Assembly: GCA_019009955.1 (NCBI GenBank)
Contig: CM032229.1
Span: 6,128,501-6,192,500, forward strand
Direction of reading: 5' to 3'
Source of the DNA: Riptortus pedestris
Lineage: Eukaryota > Arthropoda > Insecta > Hemiptera > Alydidae
DNA: 64,000 bases
In this document: positions 10,265 to 20,290 of the stretch, one piece after another
Layout: each line of letters opens with the position of its first letter
How positions within the stretch are numbered: position 1 is the stretch's first letter
Notes under the pieces: model-generated
Database searches by the model: none
Told to the model about the DNA's origin: nothing
What the model saw: only the letters and a program-made list of their open reading frames with translations
Made by a program: the position numbers and the translations under genes

Positions 10265-10735
10265 GAACAAATATGAAACTAGTTCACTAACAACTCTGGA
10301 CCACACTGCTAGTTCACGAGCAACTATACTTTTTACCGCCAGTTCACTAGCAACTATGCACCACACTGCTAGTTTGCAGTTAGCAACTGTGCTGACAGTC
10401 GGTATGTTCAGTAATAACTATTCACTACCCTGCTAGTTCACTAGCAACTGTGCACCACACTGGTAGTTCGTTAGCAACTGTGCTGATCGTCGGTATGTTC
10501 AGTAATAACTATTCACTACCCTGCTAGTTCACTAGCAACTGTGAACCACACTGCTAGTTTGCAGTTAGCAACTGTGCTGACAGTCGGTATGTTCAGTAAC
10601 AACTATACACTACCCTGCTAGTTCACTATCAACTGTGCACCACACTGCTAGTTCGTTAGCAACTGTGCTGATCGTCGGTATGTTCAGTAACAACTATTCA
10701 CTACTCTGCTAGTTCACTAGTAACTATGCTTTTTA
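10265..10735. repeat. Alternating 91/94-bp tandem array
   Basis: The word GGTATGTTCAGTAA recurs at 10401, 10492, 10586 and 10677, so spacings are 91, 94 and 91 bp. Alternate units share variants (ACAGTCGG against ATCGTCGG), giving a 185-bp higher-order dimer. Each unit contains roughly 30-bp subrepeats of the form CTAGTTCACTAGCAACTGTG. The array ends just before the LINE remnant. Confidence 0.85.
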
Positions 10736-10754
10736 CTGATATTTCTTAAAAAAT

Positions 10755-11740
10755 ACACTCCATTGTACCTACTACTTCATCCTTAAATCATACCTGTCCA
10801 ACAGACATTTGGTTTCATTTTGTTCCTCAGTCTCTCCCTTATTTCTCCAACTGGCAGGCGAACCACAGGGGGGCTTCCTAAGTCCTTCTTATTTCTTGCC
10901 TATACTGCCTTCTTCTTTTCCACATATGCAGATGATACGACAATCTTAACCTCTAACACAGATCCAAATATAATATCGGCATCTCTTCAAGAACACAGCA
11001 GCAAATCAAGCCAAGTAACATTTACTCTCCGACGTTCCATTTGCTCTCCAGTTACACTCAATAACCCACTAATTCTTCAAAACTCACAGATTAGGTATCT
11101 AGGACTCACATTAAACAAGCGATTAACTTGGAAACCTCACATCAAGGCAAAAATTGAATCAACGGTAGAGACTCCTACTAAGACTACTTGACAACAGATC
11201 TAGACTATCACTGCATAACAACCAATTGATTTGCCAACAGTGCTCAAACCAATAAGGACATGAACTCTAGGGTTCCACCAAAACCATCCAATTCCTATAA
11301 AATCCAAACCCTCCAATCCAGAATACTCTGAAAAATTACAGATTCCCCATTTTACATATCCAATTTAACTCTCCATAATGACTTCAACATTCATTTTGTC
11401 CCTGCCCTCGCAAAATCCCGATATCAGAAATTCCACTCTTTCCTTCCCGAAAATCCTCATACTTTAGTCGAATCACTTTCATCTAACCATATTACAAAAA
11501 CACCAAGAAGACGTCTGAAGCGTAAGTGGCCGAGGTCTTCTTGTCTAGTCCAAAGTTTAACTCCATACGTTACTATCCAATGTGCATTTCAAAGTGGTTA
11601 TTGTCAATGAACAACTTCCCACCTCAAATCAATAATCAAGCCAATTTATTATTATTATACAGATCATTTACTTGTAATATTTATATATTGTTGCAAATAA
11701 ATATTAAAAATAAAATTGATAGTTCTAGTGGGTAGCTAGG
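10755..11740 (+). pseudogene. Jockey-type LINE remnant (reverse transcriptase, C-terminal part)
   Basis: A broken open reading frame of a non-LTR retrotransposon. In order it shows LKSYLSNR and GEPQGGFLSPS (10782-10898, one frame), the catalytic YADD at 10925 in another frame, SQVTFTLR, the RYLGLTLNKRLTWKPHIKA block at 11093-11150, then after another frameshift LLRLLDNRSRLSL, and the C-terminal RRRLKRKW near 11505. These blocks are typical of arthropod Jockey elements. At least two frameshifts and internal stops make it inactive. The endonuclease and ORF1 are missing. It ends in an AATAAATATT-rich tail near 11700. Confidence 0.85.
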
Positions 11741-12059
11741 AGCAGTCCGGCTAGCCGACTTTCTGATCGTAAAGAAGTGCAAGTTATTTTTTGGTTATGA
11801 TTCCACTAAGCTAGTTTACTAACTACTAATTGATTTGCATGCTACTATCTAGTTAATACGCTCCACATTTAAATACTTTTGTGTAGAACCTGTTTTGCAA
11901 ATTTTGTGCTAAATCCCTAACAGTTTAGCCAGCAGTTGAACGAACAATATCACAGTTTCCCTCATTTTGAATTGTTCATTTGGGAAATTCCAGGAGGCAT
12001 GATTTTTCAAGTTTCGTTAAAATTGTCCTGTTTTAGATGTGACTTTATTAGATAATTCA
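11741..12059. other. Unassigned DNA
   Basis: AT-rich sequence between the LINE tail and a SINE; nothing recognised. Confidence 0.4.
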
Positions 12060-12220
12060 TTTATTTATATTAACGTCCACTTTTTGCAACTAAGGCTAAT
12101 CGGGACGGGTTATCTACAGGTTACCACCCTTTCCTAGCCAGGGTGGGACTAAGGACTTTATTTAACTCCTGTTGCACAGTCGGGAATCGACCTCGCCACA
12201 ACGGTTTACCATTTGAGATA
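12060..12220 (-). mobile_element. tRNA-derived SINE, copy 1
   Basis: Read on the minus strand it carries a pol III B-box-like GAGGTCGATTCCCG, then GTCCCACCCTGGCTAG, a short hairpin CCACCCT..AGGGTGG, TAACCTGTAGATAACCC and the 3' end AAAGTGGACGTTAATA. Five other copies lie in this window (19.3, 31.9, 33.8, 45.4 and 56.0 kb). The tRNA-like head is partly decayed. Confidence 0.75.
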
Positions 12221-12235
12221 CAGAATAAGTTATGT

Positions 12236-13465
12236 TGGGTACCATATGACTCTACTTCAGAACACGAGTTTTACTACCTTGAATAAAGTAAAGAATGTAC
12301 TCAAATCGCTAATAATTACCGGTTTTCAGTCGGTGTTATTCATTTTGACCTTCCCTAACCTCATGTTGACTAGTTTTAATGTGAAATCTGTAAGTATTTC
12401 GTATAGCTCAAGAACAATTGACCTAATAATGCAGAACTTTTATATTTAGAAACCTTTGCCTAAATCTAGTTTGCTTAACTCCTCTTTCAATTAAAAAGTT
12501 ATGGGATGGGAACTTTAAAGACGGAAATGAGAAAAACTACAATTTTTTTTCGGATTTATTCGAGGTAGAGAAAGGACCAGTATTGTTTATCATGAAGATA
12601 TCAATAAATTATGTCCTATAACTTTTTTTTTACCTGAACTTAGATGTATATTAATTTAAAATGAAATGCATCTAAACATTTTGTTCATTTAATTTAATAG
12701 GAGTGCAAGGTTCTCATAGTAGTTTTTTGTTTCTTACTGGTACGAGTAGTGGAAGGTTTTGCAGAATGGTGTAGGTGTTAGTTTAGTTATTTTAAATAAA
12801 TTTTAAATTTAGAATATAAATTTATTATTTTGGTTTATTCTGAAAGGGGTGATGAAACTGACCACATTTAATGGCAATGACAAAGACGGAAAATGTGTGT
12901 GTTTATATCATATATATTTAATGACCAATCGTCTATTGTTGAATTTTTTGTTTTGAGTGTATTATTTTGATGAAAAACATTAATTAATTTAAGTAAAATT
13001 TATCTTCCTCAAAGTTATCTTTACTTATCTGGAAACAATGTATATATGCTATCGTAATTGAAAAGTATATCTGACAAAGTATATAGGATCCAAGTATATC
13101 TGATTATATTCATGTTCTGCTTGACCAGTATTAGTTTATAAACACTTAGACCAGCCGAGCAGAAAATTAATATAATAACTACTTAATTCATTCTCGTATA
13201 GTTCCACGGTCCATTTCATCTTTATAAAGGTCTTTTGGAACCGGCTCTATTTTGGCATAGCCTTTCAACGTTTCACTGGTAATTCTTGCTTCCTCAGGTA
13301 TCTTAACTGAATCTAATCCTGAGTTGTGATAACCAGAGGACCGGAGCAGAAAGCCTAGCTAGATAGGAAATACCTCGTTAATGATAACAGGTGATAATGA
13401 AGTTGTCTGTATCTCAGAGATTTTAAAGATGATCTTACATCCTCAGAGATTCTCGCATAGGAAAA
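12236..13465. other. Unassigned AT-rich DNA
   Basis: No match to the window's repeat families and no convincing exon. A 78-codon ORF at 12213 is unremarkable and partly overlaps the SINE head. Confidence 0.4.
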
Positions 13466-14067
13466 GTCTGACAGGCTGGGGGTGCAAAACTTAGCAGATT
13501 TCCCACCTGCCGGTATGACAAACTAGTTACGTCATCCACCACTATCTCCCCATATATTCTCTTTTTCTAAGTCAAAAGTGGATGAGAAGGAGCGGGTGGT
13601 TTACTCAGGGCTAAAAACAAGAAAGTCCTAATAACTCGCTTATTATTTGAGTTAAGGGGAAATGTATAGAATAACAGTTGTAGTTCAGACTCTTAGTAAC
13701 GGAGAATTTTCAAATTCAAAATCAATAATGAAAACAATATTTTTTATTTAAGCTTCCAATAAAGTGGTTAATGATATAACTGCTTATTGCTACTTACTAT
13801 GAGATGAGTAGGAGTATGGGATTACTGAAGGCTGAAAACTAAAAAATGCAAATATCTTGTCTAATATTCATGATTAATTTTGTAATAGATCAGTTCTATA
13901 CAACTTTTTGATTTTGCATATTATAATGAAGATATTTCGAATATTCGAAATTCCCACCTCAACCCCTCACCCTGTCTGATTTCAGGGGTTAACGAACTTG
14001 ATCTTTAGTTTTATATAAACGCTTTGTGTCTCGTAACGATAAGACAAAAATGGCGCCAAGCAAGTGT

Positions 14068-14118
<51 letters not shown>

Positions 14119-14231
14119 GAACGGATCTCAGTTTCGTCATCTCCTAGTTAGGATCGACGGATATTATAGGAAATATTTCGAAAATCGCGCCATGAGTACA
14201 ACCTCAATAGCCGATCCCCATTAAATCTGCT
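13466..14231 (-). repeat. Main family, near-complete reverse copy
   Basis: About 766 bp with both ends. Starts GTCTGACAGGCTGGGGGTGC (decayed terminus and hairpin) and AGCAGATTTCCC at 13492, passes partial B2, linker, B1, the (TA)n tract at 14070, then block A (TCGCGCCATGAGTACAACC) and ends AAATCTGCT at 14231. AA flanks both sides, consistent with the TT/TT insertion preference of the family. The HINE-like reading is inference; the structure is visible. Confidence 0.8.
14070..14113. repeat. (TA)n microsatellite inside a main-family copy
   Basis: About 22 uninterrupted TA units between B1 and block A, the same position as at 6.8, 15.3, 16.4 and 30.4 kb. Confidence 0.95.
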
Positions 14232-15285
14232 AAAACAACCTTTACTAAAATAATATTTGTGGATTAAATAAAAACAATAAATTAGCTTATACACACTATC
14301 AACATGGGGAAAACAACAAAACAAATTAGAGTTAAATAAATAAAAACAAGTGTAATTTAATGTTCAATGTGTAATTAACATGACTATTAATTACTTACTA
14401 GAATTATTTAAAAACTTAAGTATTAATTTATATTTATCTACGCAATTAGGAACTAGTAAACAAGATAAAAATGTGCATTATTAACATGCCTCCGGATTAA
14501 ACCAAGTTGGCAATAAGGAAGTCCTGGTATTTCTTGGAGGATAGTATTTAGATATCACCCCCACCAACTCTCATAGTTATTGGTTAGTATATTTAAGTTG
14601 GTCATGGTATTTTTGGTGGTTTCGGTCAATATTTAAATAATTTACAGGACTTTAACTTGCAGGGAATTAGCTGATTCTAATTTTCCATAAAGAAGATTCA
14701 TTTTTCAGAGTCTCTGAAACTGAAATAGAACACATGTTCTATGGCTCGGAGTAAGGAGCTCCGAATTCGACACAATTAAACGCCCTTTTGCAAGAACAAC
14801 AAACTGACTTATAGCGACAACAAAGCTATAAAAGCTACCTAGTTTATGATATTTATTTAGCTCAGATTTATAGTGATTCCAGTTTTTTATAAATGAAGAA
14901 GAGGAACATTGCAGTTATGACTTGTATTTCCCTGCGCATGGTACAATGCTCATCGTAAAACGGCTCACTCAAACTGCATTTTCCTAAAAGTGTTATTATT
15001 AGGCTCCACCATTTCCTCCATGAAATTAATGCAATGGACCAGATCACATGACCATGTACATGTACTATGGGATCTCGTATATTCTTTTGAACCTAGCACT
15101 CATTAATAATTAACCAATTTATCATACTTATAACGTACTATTTTAATTATTTTTAATTAATTTTTTCGTTTGTTACAGGTAAGATGACTCTAATTATAAT
15201 GCCTTCGAAACTATATCTTCATGCTGAGGTATGTTTCCTTAGCAATTTATTTTGATTTTTCTTAAATTTATATGTTTTAAAATTC
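14232..15285. other. Unassigned DNA with an exon-like site
   Basis: AT-rich, no repeat recognised. It contains the acceptor/donor pair around 15179-15228 listed separately. Confidence 0.4.
15179..15228 (+). other. Candidate 50-nt microexon or recursive splice site
   Basis: A pyrimidine-rich tract ending TTTGTTACAG (15169-15178) is followed at once by GTAAGA, an acceptor fused to a donor, and 50 nt later by another donor (GAG then GTATGT at 15229). One frame is open through the 50 nt (16 codons, KMTLIIMPSKLYLHAE). It could be a microexon, ending in phase 0 like the start of the Kazal exon, or a ratchet point for recursive splicing of a long intron. Such sites also arise by chance, so this is weak. 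Confidence 0.2.
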
Positions 15286-15308
15286 GTTAATGAGATATCC
15301 TTTAAGGG

Positions 15309-15366
<58 letters not shown>

Positions 15367-15735
15367 TTTTAACGCTCTAGCGGTCGCAATTTTGTTTGAT
15401 CGTTTCCAAACTCGATATTTAGACGTTTTAAGTTCTTTAATGGCTGAAATCCGACCGGGAGGGGTGGTTTAGTGGAATATCGAAAATTCTTTATATATCC
15501 GTTATTATGCGTCTGATAGAACAATATTATAGAACAAATCTTATTGCAAATGTAATTATGTATTTGTTTCTTACTAAATTCGTCTATAAGGCCAAACCAG
15601 TAGAAGGACTTTCATTTTGTTACCCTTAAATACTTATAACATTTATGTTAAGGAGCATAGAAATGGAGATTTTTATTTCGTTTCCATTAAATGGCTACGT
15701 GTGATGTGTTTTTAACAATTAAGGGAAATCAGCTG
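15286..15735 (+). repeat. Main-family variant copy (short A, TA tract, B1, variant tail)
   Basis: A decayed 5' palindrome (TCCTTTAAGGGAAT) is followed almost directly by the (TA)n tract at 15314-15364, then CTCTAGCGGTCGCAATTTTG and B1. From about 15535 it has a tail not found in other copies except at 19975-20165 (shared words AAGGCCAAACCAGT and GGACTTTCATTTTGTT). This marks a distinct subfamily. Confidence 0.7.
15314..15364. repeat. (TA)n microsatellite inside a main-family copy
   Basis: About 25 TA units between the 5' palindrome and B1. Confidence 0.95.
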
Positions 15736-15805
15736 TTGAGGTTGAACGCATGACGCCATTTTCGAATGATTTCTTCAAATATCCATCGATAATCTAATCT
15801 TGGGT
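15718..15805 (+). repeat. Main family block A
   Basis: AATTAAGGGAAATCAGCTGT, then CGCATGACGCC, TTTTCGAATGATTTCTTCAA and CCATCGAT. Forward 5' block, cut off at about 15805, where a reverse copy begins. Confidence 0.65.
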
Positions 15806-15814
15806 AATCTAAAT

Positions 15815-16320
15815 GGGTTTCCCACGTCCTTGTATAACACGCTTGTGATCTCATCTCACCATATATTCTCTATTTATACTAAAAAAACCTATTAGTATAA
15901 TTGGGGGGGGGGCCTACTAAAGGCAGCAAAGAAAGAAGTGCTAGTAACTTGCTTAATACTTGAGTTACGAAAAAGTGTATATAACAACAATTATTGTAGA
16001 ACAGCAATAGTTTAACGAGATCAGTCCTACAACATATTACGATCCGACGGAGATATTAGGAATTTACACAATTCCCCTTCTAACCCCCCCCCCCCTACTG
16101 GCCTGATTTCAGCATATATTCTCAACCCCCCACTATTCCATGTCCGATTTCAATCTAAAAAAATATGATCTTTAGTTTTGACTGAAACAGTTAAATATGG
16201 AATATGGTATAGACGAAATAAACATTTTCGAGTAAAGATCGAAAAATCTGAATTGATGACATCATCACATAATGTATTTGACTGTATTTCTCAAAGTAAA
16301 ATTTCAATGAAAACCATATT
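15815..16320 (-). repeat. Main family reverse copy, cut by the next insertion
   Basis: Begins at TTTCCCACGTCC (the terminus itself is missing), runs through B2 and into linker L (TGATGACATCATCAC), and stops at 16320, where a forward copy starts. The expected continuation after AAACCATATT is missing on the far side, so the interruption was followed by deletion or rearrangement. Confidence 0.7.
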
Positions 16321-16470
16321 AGCAGATTTCCCTTAAAGGAAATCAGCTATTGAGGTTGTACTCATGACGGAATTTTCAAATTTTTCTTCAAATGTCCATC
16401 AATCCTACCTAGTAGATGACGAAAATGAGGTCCGTTCAAAACTGTATATATATAAATATATCTATATATC

Positions 16471-16551
<81 letters not shown>

Positions 16552-16979
16552 TGTTACCGCTCTAGCGGTCGCAATTTTTGTTTGATCATTACCAAACTCG
16601 ATATTTAATCGTTTTATGTAAAAATAAAGATCAAGTTCGTTAACGGCTGAAATCGGACCAGTGGGAGGGGGGGGGGTTTAGAGGGGAGTATTTTCGAAAA
16701 TTCGAAATATCTCCGTTACTGTACGTTGGATCGAAAAATAGTACAGAATCAATCTTATTGAAAATTACATTTACTATAAATATTGTTCTATACATTTATC
16801 CTCTATCTTGAATATTGACCGAGATATTGGCATTTTTATTATAACTAGGCGGCTAACTGGGCTCCCCCACCAAAAGCTAGTTTGGTCGTTTCCTTAACTC
16901 TCGGATCTCGTGAAATTTCTCTATTGTAAAACTTCACGTGGGAAATCTGCTTAGTTTACGCAGCCCCTGCGTGACGGAC
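16321..16979 (+). repeat. Main family, complete forward copy
   Basis: The best-preserved copy, 659 bp. AGCAGATTTCCC at 16321-16332 inside the 5' palindrome, block A (CTCATGACGGAATTTTCAAA, GATGACGAAAATGAGGTCC), a 107-bp TA-rich tract, CTGTTACCGCTCTAGCGGTC, module B1, then the inverted end GGGAAATCTGCT (16940-16951), the hairpin ACGCAG-CCC-CTGCGT (16958-16972) and GACGGAC ending at 16979. TT precedes and follows. Linker L and B2 are absent, so this is a shorter subtype. No coding capacity. Confidence 0.85.
16444..16550. repeat. TA-rich microsatellite inside the complete copy
   Basis: Imperfect TA repeat with TC and AA interruptions in the first part and purer TA towards the end, at the family's standard microsatellite position. 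Confidence 0.95.
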
Positions 16980-17480
16980 TTTTTTTATTTCATGTCATAT
17001 ACCTTATTGTTTGTTAAGCTGTTATATCATGAACCACTTTATACTAAGTTTAAATACCAAATATTGTTCTCATGAAACATTTATTATGTGGGATAAATAC
17101 AAATTCGTTGAACGATTCCGTCCTTAATTCTGATTTTACTGTCTGGTCAATCACTCGATATTTAACTCATTCATTGAGCAATGAAAGCTACATTAGTCAT
17201 CGGCTTAAATCCGGCCTCGATAGTGGGGGTTTAGAGGGGGGGGGATTCGAAAATACAAAATATCTCCGTTAATATGAGTCGGATCGAAAAGTGTTATAAA
17301 CCCAATCTTGTTTAAATATTAATGCTCAATAATTGTTGTTCTATACATTGTTTCGTAACTCAAATATTAAGCAAGTTGTTTGTATTACAAATTGAGAATA
17401 TTTGTACTGATGAGATCAGTAGAGTGTCATTCCAGCACCTGAGAAATCTGCTTAGATGCCGCAGCCCCTGCGTGTCGGTC
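16980..17480 (+). repeat. Main family: linker L, B2 and 3' end
   Basis: Continues with linker words (ATATCATGAACCACTTTATA, AAATACCAAATATTG), then B2 and a 3' end AGAAATCTGCTTAG, hairpin GCAGCCCCTGC and terminus GTGTCGGTC at 17480, followed by TTG. Together with 16321-16979 it could be one long copy holding an extra 3' end in its middle. Confidence 0.7.
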
Positions 17481-17529
17481 TTGTTTACTATTACTGTATC
17501 GGGGTTAAGTTAGGAATGCCATTGGTAAA

Positions 17530-17880
17530 ATTGTTACATTCGACTAAATGCCTGGCCGATTATTTTTCCAATCTTTAATCTTAAACCGCTCGATTCCATT
17601 AGGTCTAAAGTTAATACCTTTGGAATGGTGGTTCTATTTTGGAGCGATTATAAGGCCGACCTTGTCAGAACAAGTACCATCCTTTGCAGTGTTTATGTGC
17701 TCAGCTAACTGCTTCATCAGCTACCACTTGATTTGTTCCGAAATAGGCCCCTTCATCTACTCAGACCTATTTATACAGATCCTTTCAATGCTAGCCACAC
17801 CTTCCCTCCAGACCATCTACAATATATACCCCAAACTAGTTATGGAACACTCCCTACAGATATTTTCCTCAAACAAAACC
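17530..17880 (+). pseudogene. Possible LINE RNase H remnant
   Basis: An open frame (from 17548) reads through WWFYFGAIIRPTLSEQVPSF, LICSEIGPFIYSD and QTIYNIYPKLVMEH. The spacing resembles the RNase H domain of Jockey or I-type LINEs (a GFY..LPEQ block, then a ..YSD block), but catalytic residues are not clearly preserved. From about 17885 the same frame runs into a main-family 5' end, so the 143-codon ORF is chimeric and not a host gene. The family call is tentative. Confidence 0.35.
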
Positions 17881-17884
17881 CACT

Positions 17885-18380
17885 TGTCCCTTAAGGGTAA
17901 TCAGCTACTGAGCTTGACGCGGTTTTCGAAAGCTGTCCTCAAATGCCCATCGATCCTACCCAGGAGAGGACGAAAATGAGGTCCGTTATATGTATGTTCT
18001 AGCGGTCGCAAGTTTTGTTTGATCCTTACCAAAATCTATATTTAAACGTTTTATGTATAAAGAACGAAGAAACATAGTATAGAATCATCATCTTATTGAA
18101 AATAAAAATACCTTTAAATTTTGTTATATACATATTTTCCCTGTCATGAATATTAAACAAGATATTTGGATTTTTCAGTTTTCATCCATCAGTAAACCCT
18201 GTATTATATATTTCATGTACTACTTTATTCTAAGCTTGAATACCAAATATTGCTTTCAAGAAACCTAAATCAAATATTGTTATGCGAGATTCACCCAAAT
18301 TCGTTGGATCGTTGGATTCGTGATTATGTTATCAATGAAGATTTTACGTTCTTGTTCGTAGATCTATACCATAGATAGAC
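17885..18380 (+). repeat. Main family copy (A, B1, L), no microsatellite
   Basis: GTCCCTTAAGGGTAATCAGC starts block A. The position of the microsatellite holds only ATATGTATG. CTAGCGGTCGCAAGTTTTG, a deleted B1, and linker L with TCAATGAAGATTTTACGTTC follow. It fades out near 18380. Confidence 0.7.
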
Positions 18381-18748
18381 TTTTTTGAAAAAATGCTTCT
18401 AACTGCTGAAGTACTAGGCTTTTCAAGATTAATCGTAACTAGTGGTAACTTTCTCATGAGGACATGGTGTGCTGAATACGGGACCGGTTCCCGACTAGTG
18501 AATCGCTGCGTTGATTCTGCACCGGCTGACTGGCGAATTCCTCTCGATATGAACTGCTTGCCGAGGAGTCGTTCTTTGAACTGCTTGCCGAGGAGTCGTT
18601 CCTTGAACTGAACTGGAGATCTAGTTCCCAGTATCAGAGAGATATTTGGCTATTGTGTCTCTGCCCCAGCTGCGTCTCGCACTAACGACTCTCAGAATTG
18701 ATAACCATCTCCAGTCATCAGGCTGCCACCTTGATTGCTAGTGGTTTT
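18381..18748. other. Unassigned, GC-richer DNA
   Basis: More balanced composition than the surroundings and one open frame (18393-18611), but no recognisable protein. It holds the 27-bp duplication at 18551-18610. Confidence 0.35.
18551..18610. repeat. 27-bp tandem duplication
   Basis: GAACTGCTTGCCGAGGAGTC and the following bases occur twice with period 27, plus a partial third copy from 18605. The period keeps the reading frame. Confidence 0.85.
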
Positions 18749-18945
18749 AGCAGATTTCCCTTATTGCAAAACGGCTTTTACTCAATGCGTTTAATGGAAA
18801 TTCGAAGCTTACTAAAATGTGGTTCCTTCAATTTCCGTTAAGGGAAATGTCTTATTAACTCATTACGCGATTTTTGAAAAATTCTTGGAATGCCCAGAAA
18901 TCGTTCAAGGAGATGACTAAATAAGGTCATTCAAAATTATATATT
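18749..18945 (+). repeat. Main family 5' remnants
   Basis: AGCAGATTTCCCTTA at 18749, then unrelated sequence, and a second block A start at 18840 (CGTTAAGGGAAATG, ATTACGCGATTTTTGAAA) running to ATAAGGTCATTCAAAA. A short AT stretch stands where the microsatellite would be. Confidence 0.55.
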
Positions 18946-19329
18946 TAGATACTTGTCTTTGACTTTCGTTTGTCCTCAATAACTGAGTACTATTCAACAT
19001 GTCCAAATTAAATTTCGAGTTGTGGCGACATAAAAGAAAATCGAATTTGGGATGGCTTTGTCAGCTTGTTATTCGTACACTGAGGAAATTCTCCAGCATC
19101 ATTTTTTTATATTCAGATTCAAAGAAAAAAAAATTTTTGTTAGACAAACTGGTCCAAATTGACCCTTGAGTTAGATATAAATGCCTCCTTAATTCTCCGT
19201 CAGATTTAAAAAAAAGTATCATGCTACTAATGGTATTCCACGATTGGTATGTTGGGAAAGAAAGAAAACTCCTTAAATAAAAACGTTAGATTTTAACTAA
19301 TTATTTATAAAATATAATAATACTAATTA
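18946..19329. other. Unassigned AT-rich DNA
   Basis: Nothing recognised. Confidence 0.4.
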
Positions 19330-19498
19330 TTATTATTTATTAACGTCCACTTTTTGCTACTATGGCTAATTGAGACGGTTTATCCCTTTCTGGCCAGGGT
19401 GGGACTAAGGATTTTATGTAATGAGTCCGTCACTAAATAAATTCATGTTGTCCAGGCGAGAATGGAACTGGCCACTCTAGGCTAACCATGTGGGTAAT
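19330..19498 (-). mobile_element. tRNA-derived SINE, copy 2
   Basis: Minus-strand copy close in sequence to the one at 55978-56230: TATTTATTAACGTCCACTTT at its 3' end, GGCCAGGGTGGGACTAAGGA in the middle, and AGAATGGAACTGGCCACTC as the decayed B-box complement. About 20 bp of the middle hairpin arm is deleted. Confidence 0.75.
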
Positions 19499-19691
19499 TA
19501 TTTTATAACAATTAAAAGAAGACATCATACAAAGTCAGGCCGTCCTTTCACAAATGCTATAAAGGTTTAGAGAGTGCTTTCAGAGTTCCATTGTTAGTGC
19601 CAGTTGATTTTGTACAAATGTTGAACTCCAGCTGGTGCCCTGTGAGAATCAGAGGCCTGTGTTTTCTTCTCCCAATGGACGACGTAAATTT

Positions 19692-19719
19692 AGCAGATTC
19701 TTGTTAAGAGAAATCTGCT
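19692..19719. repeat. Solo terminal palindrome of the main family
   Basis: 28 bp reading AGCAGATT(C)TTGTTAAG.. to GAAATCTGCT, flanked by TTT and AAA, with no block A on either side. Both arms end in the AGCAGAT word, so this is the family's 5' palindrome standing alone. Confidence 0.6.
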
Positions 19720-19974
19720 AAAAGTCAAATACATCTCCTCTTATAGGTCCTTTATTAGAGACGGAATACTTTTAGGACAGCTTTTTAGCGAAAATATTAT
19801 TACATATGTTATATGTTTTACGCGTATATCCGGCTATGTGAGAAATATGGACCAATCACGGGTTCAGAGAAATAAAGGTTCCAATAAAAATACAACTATC
19901 CCATCGTTTTAGCACATGTAGAATAAATATGATACAATTCAGTTCACGGTTACATTGCTAGAGATCGCACAATT
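19720..19974. other. Unassigned DNA
   Basis: Nothing recognised. Confidence 0.35.
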
Positions 19975-20290
19975 TTATAGAATCAATATTATTGGAAATG
20001 TAACTATGTTTTTTTTTCTTAGTTAACTCTTCTATATGGCCAAACCAGTCAAGGACTTTCATTTTGTTGCCCTTAAATTCTTAAAACACTTTATGATGGG
20101 AAGCTTAGAAAAAGAGAAATTGATTTCATTTTCATTAAAAGGCTTTATATGAGGTGTTTTAGAATATTTGCTTCAAGGGAAATCAGCTATTGAGGTTGTA
20201 CTCATGACGTTCGAAAGATTTCTTCAAATATCCATCAATCCTACCCAAGAGGTCACCTCACAAAGAGGTGACAAAAAGCCCTTCATGCAG
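19975..20290 (+). repeat. Main-family variant tail plus block A
   Basis: 19975-20165 matches the variant tail at 15535-15720. It is followed, as there, by AAGGGAAATCAGCTATTGAG and block A with CCATCAATCCTACCCA. At 20255 a short perfect hairpin GTCACCTC-ACAAA-GAGGTGAC interrupts the block, then a copy of the 3' terminus (TGCAGGGGCTGAGTAAAC) in reverse orientation. Confidence 0.65.

Noticed and set aside
14200..14236. Canonical Helitron 3' end (hairpin then CTAA) in reverse orientation
   Set aside because: The palindrome is only two bases from CTAA and the flank is A rather than T. The opposite, forward reading with a 3' hairpin and T-T flanks fits all copies better.
16321..16332. piggyBac-type element, because the 5' palindrome centre is CCC-TTAA-GGG
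   Set aside because: The TTAA lies inside a palindrome that is itself part of every copy, and the other end (GACGGAC) is flanked by TT, not TTAA. It is internal structure and not a target duplication.
17548..17979. 143-codon ORF as a host membrane protein
   Set aside because: The last third is main-family block A in translation and the first part resembles a decayed LINE RNase H; it is a chimera of two repeats.
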